Below, in pieces: positions 7,709 to 10,515 of a stretch of DNA of 10,515 nucleotides (positions within the stretch are counted from its first letter, which is position 1; each line of letters opens with the position of its first letter). A program made the translations under genes and the position numbers. The notes under the pieces were generated by a model, which was given only the letters and a program-made list of their open reading frames with translations, was not told the origin of the DNA and searched no databases. The DNA is from Lachnospiraceae bacterium (GTDB lineage: Bacteria > Bacillota > Clostridia > Lachnospirales > Lachnospiraceae), in contig CAAEAB010000051.1 of the NCBI GenBank assembly GCA_900753685.1, positions 1 through 10,515 of the forward strand, in the 5' to 3' direction.

Positions 7709-7743
7709 AGGGGGAGACCCGAATCTTCCTTCCGTCTCCCCCT
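7709..7743 (-). promoter_or_regulatory. Strong intercistronic stem-loop between binding protein and permease genes
   Basis: GGGGGAGAC at 7710-7718 pairs perfectly with GTCTCCCCC at 7734-7742. An extra A-T pair at 7709/7743 gives ten base pairs, and GAA/TTC can pair inside the loop. On the minus-strand transcript no run of U follows, so it is not a standard intrinsic terminator there. The likely role, known for other ABC operons, is to protect the 3' end of the binding-protein message or cause partial termination, giving more binding protein than permease. On the plus strand it is followed by a T-rich stretch, which would be a weak terminator at best. Confidence 0.7.
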
Positions 7744-7747
7744 TTAA

Positions 7748-7778
7748 TTTATTGAATCATTATTTGATTTTCAATAAA
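7748..7778 (-). promoter_or_regulatory. AT-rich dyad after the binding-protein stop, possible weak internal promoter
   Basis: TTTATTGAA at 7748-7756 pairs with TTCAATAAA at 7770-7778, and TCA/TGA inside can extend it. On the minus strand the same stretch reads TTGAAA, 17 nt, TAAATT (7774 to 7746), a possible weak promoter for the permease genes; the -10 match is only four of six. The TTGAA/TTCAA ends resemble the dyads in the divergent promoter region. Which of these roles is real cannot be told from sequence. Confidence 0.35.
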
Positions 7779-7783
7779 ACACT

Positions 7784-9394
7784 TTACTGTGCAATTTCCC
7801 AGTTTTCGAAATCCAAATCACACATATACAGTGGATTACAGAAGGTTACGCCTTCCGGAAGGATAACTTTGTCGCTTGTGAATACATATGTACCAACAGT
7901 AAAGACAGGGAATTTATACATTGCTTCCTGCTCTTTTGCCTGAAGCTCTGTCAAAACAGCATTTCTTTCGTCTGCGTCTACGGCTTTGAACAGGTCTGCT
8001 ACCAGTTCATCAAATTCCGTTGTTCCGCCGAATACGTTTGCGAAGAGAGCGTCTGTACTCATATATTCTGTATACCATTCATCGATGGAGAATGCACTCT
8101 TACCTTTGAAGCCGATATCATAGTTACGTGTTGTGAACAGATCTGTCGTACCATCGTTGGATAATGTAGCTTCTACTGTAAAGCCTGCCTGCTCAAGATA
8201 GTAAACAACGGCATTGATCAAATCGATGGATGTCTGGTCATTGTTGTAGTAGCAGATCTTTAATGTACGACTTGTATCATAACCGGAAGCGGCCAGGTCT
8301 GCCTTTGCAGCTTCAGCGTCAAATGTGTACTCAAAGCCATTGTATGCTTCGTTGCTGTTTGGAACACCGCTGTTAAGTACAGTTGCTGTCGGATATAAGG
8401 TTGCCAGAGTTGCGCGGTCGATTGCTTCGATAATCGCTTTACGAACTTCGATATTCTGCATCGCTTCGTTTTCGTTGCCGTCAACACCTTTCATGTTGAA
8501 CAGGAAGTATTTGTAGAATAATACGTCAACTTCGTGTTCTGTATAGTTTGGCATACCTTCCAGAGCTTCCACAAGGTCAGCTGCATTACCAAATACATAA
8601 TCTGCATTGCCAGCCTGAGCTGCCGTAATATAATCGGATACGAAATAGCAGATAATGGACTGGATCTTCGGCGCTGTGCCTTCATAATTTTCATTAACCT
8701 TCAATGTAAAATAGTTACCTACATTGAGTTCATCCATCATATACATACCGGAACATACAGGTGCTGTCCAGAATGCGTCAGATTCCAGCGTCAGCGGATC
8801 TGCATTTTCCAGGCTGTGTTTTGGAAGAATTGCAAACTGTGCAAGTACATCCAGCATGGAAGCATATGGTGTAGACAAGGTCAATGTGATCGTATTTCCA
8901 TCAACCGCGATTTCTGAAATGTTCTTAAATGCGGAAGTATAGATGGAGTTACAGGTTGCTGCCTGTAATGCTGTTTCGATGGACCACTGAACATCCTCTG
9001 CTGTTAAAGCTTCACCGTCAGACCATTTCAGTCCCTCTTTCATTGTAATCGTATAAACTAGGCTGTCTTCGCTGATTTCAACGGATTCTGCAAGATCCGG
9101 CTGCGGATTTGTCAGATCGCTGTCTGCAATGAACAGGGCGCGGAACATAAGATTTGTTGCCATAATACGGTTATACCATGGTGTCGGAATCTTATCATCT
9201 GTCGTAGAGCCATCACCTGTCGTTACAGATAATTTCAAGGTTCCTCCGTCAACTGCTGCGGCTGCTTCGCTGTCTGCAGTTGTCTCGCCGGAAGCTGCTG
9301 TTGTCGCTGTTGTTCCATTATTTGATGAGCCACAGCCCACTAAAGAAGCGACTACCAGCGTTGTTGCCAAAATGGCGGCCAACATTTTTTTCAT
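7784..9394 (-). CDS. Family 5 (Dpp/Opp-type) solute-binding lipoprotein
   Basis: The extracellular receptor of the importer, 536 residues, anchored to the membrane by lipid. A lipoprotein signal peptide (MKKMLAAILATTLVVASLVGC) has lipobox L18-V19-G20-C21, and a flexible Thr/Ala/Ser-rich linker covers about residues 22-48. The SBP family 5 core follows, with its signature at 113-138 (VYTITMKEGLKWSDGEALTAEDVQWS). Length and fold are normal for a dipeptide or oligopeptide binding protein. The ATG at 9394 has AGGAGG 8 nt upstream. As first gene of the operon, followed by a stem-loop, it is probably the most highly expressed. The family default is peptides or nickel, but Dpp-like SatABCD of Haemophilus ducreyi imports sialic acid. 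With nanQ, nanA and nagA downstream, a sialic acid or sialoglycan ligand is the best inference, not proven by any residue I can point to. Confidence 0.93.
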   Translation of the reverse strand: MKKMLAAILATTLVVASLVGCGSSNNGTTATTAASGETTADSEAAAAVDGGTLKLSVTTGDGSTTDDKIPTPWYNRIMATNLMFRALFIADSDLTNPQPDLAESVEISEDSLVYTITMKEGLKWSDGEALTAEDVQWSIETALQAATCNSIYTSAFKNISEIAVDGNTITLTLSTPYASMLDVLAQFAILPKHSLENADPLTLESDAFWTAPVCSGMYMMDELNVGNYFTLKVNENYEGTAPKIQSIICYFVSDYITAAQAGNADYVFGNAADLVEALEGMPNYTEHEVDVLFYKYFLFNMKGVDGNENEAMQNIEVRKAIIEAIDRATLATLYPTATVLNSGVPNSNEAYNGFEYTFDAEAAKADLAASGYDTSRTLKICYYNNDQTSIDLINAVVYYLEQAGFTVEATLSNDGTTDLFTTRNYDIGFKGKSAFSIDEWYTEYMSTDALFANVFGGTTEFDELVADLFKAVDADERNAVLTELQAKEQEAMYKFPVFTVGTYVFTSDKVILPEGVTFCNPLYMCDLDFENWEIAQ

Positions 9395-9417
9395 AGTAAC
9401 ATCCTCCTTTTTGCACC

Positions 9418-9433
9418 AAGCATTTATATGCTT
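9418..9433 (-). promoter_or_regulatory. Small hairpin in the 5' leader of the binding-protein mRNA
   Basis: AAGCAT (9418-9423) and ATGCTT (9428-9433) form a perfect 6-bp stem with a 4-nt loop. It lies within a few bases of the predicted transcript start and about 10 nt before the ribosome binding site at 9408-9403. It could stabilise the message end or be a protein site; no known riboswitch structure is recognised. Confidence 0.4.
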
Positions 9434-9445
9434 TTTGTTGTATTA

Positions 9446-9474
9446 ATCATACTATTTTTGAAAATAATTTTCAA
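9446..9474 (-). promoter_or_regulatory. SigA-type promoter of the transport/catabolic operon with overlapping operator dyad
   Basis: On the minus strand TTGAAA (9474-9469), a 17-nt spacer and TATGAT (9451-9446) give a good vegetative promoter, predicting a start near 9439 and a leader of about 45 nt. The -35 element is embedded in a 17-bp perfect dyad at 9458-9474, TTGAAAAT-A-ATTTTCAA on the plus strand. A repressor bound there would block RNA polymerase. The dyad is the best candidate operator for the divergent RpiR-family regulator, by inference. Confidence 0.7.
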
Positions 9475-9505
9475 TGTCTTAATTACATGAAAAAACGATT
9501 TATTT

Positions 9506-9522
9506 TTGTACATATTGTACAA
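9506..9522. promoter_or_regulatory. Inverted repeat TTGTAC-N5-GTACAA
   Basis: TTGTAC (9506-9511) and GTACAA (9517-9522) form a perfect 6-bp dyad with 5-nt centre. It lies about 30 bp upstream of the operon -35 element, a place suited to an activator or a second operator. Its sequence differs from the TTGAAA dyads beyond the outer TTG/CAA, so a different protein may bind it. Confidence 0.45.
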
Positions 9523-9537
9523 CAGATATTTGTTTTT

Positions 9538-9562
9538 TTCTTTTTGTATTAAGCAAAAAGAA
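9538..9562. repeat. Inverted repeat TTCTTTTTG-N7-CAAAAAGAA
   Basis: Two 9-nt arms, 9538-9546 and 9554-9562, are perfect inverted complements around TATTAAG. No T-run follows on either strand, so it does not look like a terminator. It lies midway between the two promoters and could be a protein site or simply a chance structure in A/T tracts. Confidence 0.4.
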
Positions 9563-9619
9563 TATCTAATGTGTCGAAATTTAAAATTTTATTCATGTAA
9601 ATGTAAATTTTTATCATTA

Positions 9620-9659
9620 TTTTTGAAAGGTTTTTGAAACTTATCTTGCGTTCAAAAAC
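9620..9659 (+). promoter_or_regulatory. Candidate operator cluster upstream of the regulator gene
   Basis: TTTTTGAAA occurs as a direct repeat at 9620-9628 and 9631-9639, an 11-bp period, about one helical turn. The second copy also forms a dyad: GTTTTTGAA (9630-9638), 12 nt, TTCAAAAAC (9651-9659). The right arm overlaps the -35 element of the plus-strand promoter. Shared half-sites with the operon operator suggest one regulator controls both, including its own gene. Confidence 0.5.
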
Positions 9660-9674
9660 AATTTGCTTTATAAT
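9646..9674 (+). promoter_or_regulatory. SigA-type promoter of the RpiR-family regulator gene
   Basis: TTGCGT (9646-9651), a 17-nt spacer and a consensus TATAAT (9669-9674) predict a start near 9681 and a leader of about 34 nt. The -35 match is only half, which is common for a weakly expressed regulator, and it overlaps the right arm of the dyad at 9630-9659. Confidence 0.65.
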
Positions 9675-9679
9675 CAAAC

Positions 9680-9697
9680 TATATTTTAAAAAATATA
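9680..9697 (+). promoter_or_regulatory. AT-only palindrome at the regulator transcription start
   Basis: TATATTTT (9680-9687) and AAAATATA (9690-9697) are inverted complements around a 2-nt centre, lying right at the predicted transcript start and just before the ribosome binding site. Being pure A/T it may be chance; an autoregulatory operator is possible. Confidence 0.3.
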
Positions 9698-9700
9698 ATA

Positions 9701-9706
9701 AGGAGG
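9701..9706 (+). promoter_or_regulatory. Ribosome binding site deciding the regulator start
   Basis: AGGAGG lies 8 nt before the ATG at 9715. The frame is open back to an ATG at 9634, but that start has no binding site, lies upstream of the predicted promoter start, and would add 27 residues unlike the family N-terminus. The start at 9715 is therefore clearly preferred. Confidence 0.85.
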
Positions 9707-9714
9707 CGGTTTTC

Positions 9715-10497
9715 ATGACCGGAAATCTACTTGACTCAATCACCAAACAATACAACACACTGACCCGTTCCGGAAAAAAGCTGGCGGATTATATTTTCGC
9801 CAACACATCCCAAGCCCAATATATGTCAATCACCTCCCTGGCGGAGAGCTGCGGTGTTTCTGAAGCGACAATTACCCGTTTCTGCCGCGGACTTGGCCTT
9901 TCCGGTTACAACGACTTTAAGCTTGCTCTGGCAAAATGCGAACGAACCAATGATCTAGGCGACCCTTCAGATATTCCACAAACAGTAAATCCAGAAGACA
10001 ACTTTGATACCATGTGCCACAAACTTTATACATCACATATTGTCTCACTGAACGAAACGTTGGAACATTTAAACGAAGCAACGCTAAACCGGGCGATCGA
10101 TTTAATCGCCTCGGCCCGCCATGTTTATTGTTTTGGTCAGGGCAGCAGTATGGTCATGGCCATGGAAGCATGGGCCCGTTTTTCCACAACATCAACAAAT
10201 TTCATTCACATCGTCGATTCCCATATGCAGGCAATGGCTGCGGCCCTGGCTTTACCCCAGGACGTAATCCTTTTCTTCTCTTACTCCGGTTCGACAAAGG
10301 ATATGGAAGAGGTTCTTCAGCTTGCCCAAGAAAGAAACACACCGATTATTCTGATTACTCATTTTCCAAACTCCCGTGCCGCCGAATTTGCCGACGTTGT
10401 TCTGCAATGCGGTTACAGCGAAAGCCCTCTTCAATCCGGCTCCACTGCAGCCAAGGTCGGACAATTATTTTTAATTGAATGTCTGTTCTACGGCTAA
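9715..10497 (+). CDS. MurR/RpiR-family transcriptional regulator with SIS domain, apparently C-terminally shortened
   Basis: A 260-residue DNA-binding regulator that senses a phosphosugar. Residues 1-75 form the RpiR-type HTH_6 domain, with the helix-turn-helix around MSITSLAESCGVSEATITRFCRGLGLSGYNDFK (37-69). Residues about 125-260 form the SIS sugar-phosphate domain, with GQGSSM at 141-146, SYSGST at 189-194 and SGSTAAKVGQLFLIECLF at 241-258. The family usually has about 280 residues. Here the frame stops after LFYG, inside the last conserved helix, and the following in-frame codons read CRKKPE, resembling the family's usual continuation. Divergent placement implies control of the sialic acid operon, probably in response to a pathway intermediate such as ManNAc-6-P or GlcN-6-P; RpiR-family NanR proteins are known in other Firmicutes and Vibrio. 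Start chosen on the AGGAGG at 9701. Family is certain; target and effector are inferred. Confidence 0.9.
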   Translation: MTGNLLDSITKQYNTLTRSGKKLADYIFANTSQAQYMSITSLAESCGVSEATITRFCRGLGLSGYNDFKLALAKCERTNDLGDPSDIPQTVNPEDNFDTMCHKLYTSHIVSLNETLEHLNEATLNRAIDLIASARHVYCFGQGSSMVMAMEAWARFSTTSTNFIHIVDSHMQAMAAALALPQDVILFFSYSGSTKDMEEVLQLAQERNTPIILITHFPNSRAAEFADVVLQCGYSESPLQSGSTAAKVGQLFLIECLFYG

Positions 10498-10515
10498 TGC
10501 CGAAAAAAACCAGAA

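Larger units (their letters stand above)
9395..9714. other. Divergent intergenic control region (320 bp)
   Basis: This very AT-rich stretch separates the transport operon from the regulator and holds no gene I can support. It contains a minus-strand promoter, a plus-strand promoter and several dyads, described separately. The 9-mer TTTTTGAAA occurs three times on the plus strand (9455-9463, 9620-9628, 9631-9639), with an inverted TTCAAAAA at 9651-9658 and TTTTCAA at 9468-9474. Base composition inflates such counts, but the copies sit on both promoters. Confidence 0.8.

Noticed and set aside
7709..7743. Intrinsic terminator ending the binding-protein transcript
   Set aside because: The stem is strong but no U-run follows on the minus-strand transcript, and the permease genes beyond it have no strong promoter of their own. 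It is kept as a regulatory stem-loop instead.
9490..9503. Possible CcpA (cre) site around the CG at 9496-9497
   Set aside because: Only the inner AA-N-CG-N-T part matches; the outer T, G, C and A positions of the consensus fail, so carbon catabolite control through this site is not supported.
9634..9714. 27-residue N-terminal extension of the regulator
   Set aside because: It precedes the predicted transcript start and the AGGAGG at 9701, and its sequence is unlike RpiR-family N-termini.
9549..9758. 69-codon minus-strand frame across the intergenic region
   Set aside because: It starts inside the regulator gene, has no binding site and encodes an I/F/K/L-rich product explained by AT-rich DNA.
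10497..10515. Start of a new gene at the ATG overlapping the regulator stop (TAATG)
   Set aside because: No ribosome binding site precedes it, only six codons are visible, and the in-frame continuation of the regulator explains the same bases better.
1..10515. tRNA, rRNA, CRISPR arrays, transposases or attachment sites
   Set aside because: None seen: no clustered direct repeats with spacers, no cloverleaf-like segments and no mobile-element proteins in any frame.

Overview
The window looks like a low-to-moderate GC Firmicute, most likely a gut Lachnospiraceae-type Clostridia. The reasons are strong AGGAGG-type ribosome binding sites, very AT-rich intergenic DNA beside more balanced coding sequence, a TTG start, a Thr/Ala/Ser-rich lipoprotein linker, and a sialate aldolase that resembles the enzyme I recall from Ruminococcus gnavus. 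The taxonomic call is inference.

The layout is one divergent regulator-operon unit. On the minus strand, reading from about 9440 down to the left edge, there is a single tightly packed run of nine genes. In order these are a solute-binding lipoprotein (9394-7784), a 130-bp spacer with a strong stem-loop, two Dpp/Opp-type permeases (7653-5786), two Dpp/Opp-type ATPases (5774-3725), a YhcH/NanQ sialate anomerase (3728-3276), a NanA-type N-acetylneuraminate lyase (3247-2330), an uncharacterised five-bladed-propeller glycosidase-like protein (2311-857), and an N-acetylglucosamine-6-phosphate deacetylase NagA that runs off the left edge (857-1). Junctions after the first spacer are 28 nt or shorter or overlap, with ATGA and TAATG couplings. 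On the plus strand a MurR/RpiR-family regulator (9715-10497) is transcribed away from the operon.

The combined picture is uptake and breakdown of sialic acid or a sialylated oligosaccharide. A Dpp-like ABC importer brings it in. The propeller protein may trim it in the cytoplasm, since it has no signal peptide. NanQ speeds anomer interconversion, NanA splits Neu5Ac to ManNAc and pyruvate, and NagA acts later on GlcNAc-6-P. The linking steps (NanK, NanE, NagB) are not in the window and may lie to the left.

The 320-bp divergent intergenic region holds two convincing promoter-like sequences and several dyads, many sharing a TTGAA/TTCAA half-site; these are candidate operators for the RpiR protein. 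That regulator is also unusual: its reading frame stops inside what looks like the conserved C-terminal helix, and the next six in-frame codons appear to continue the family sequence, so it may carry a nonsense mutation.
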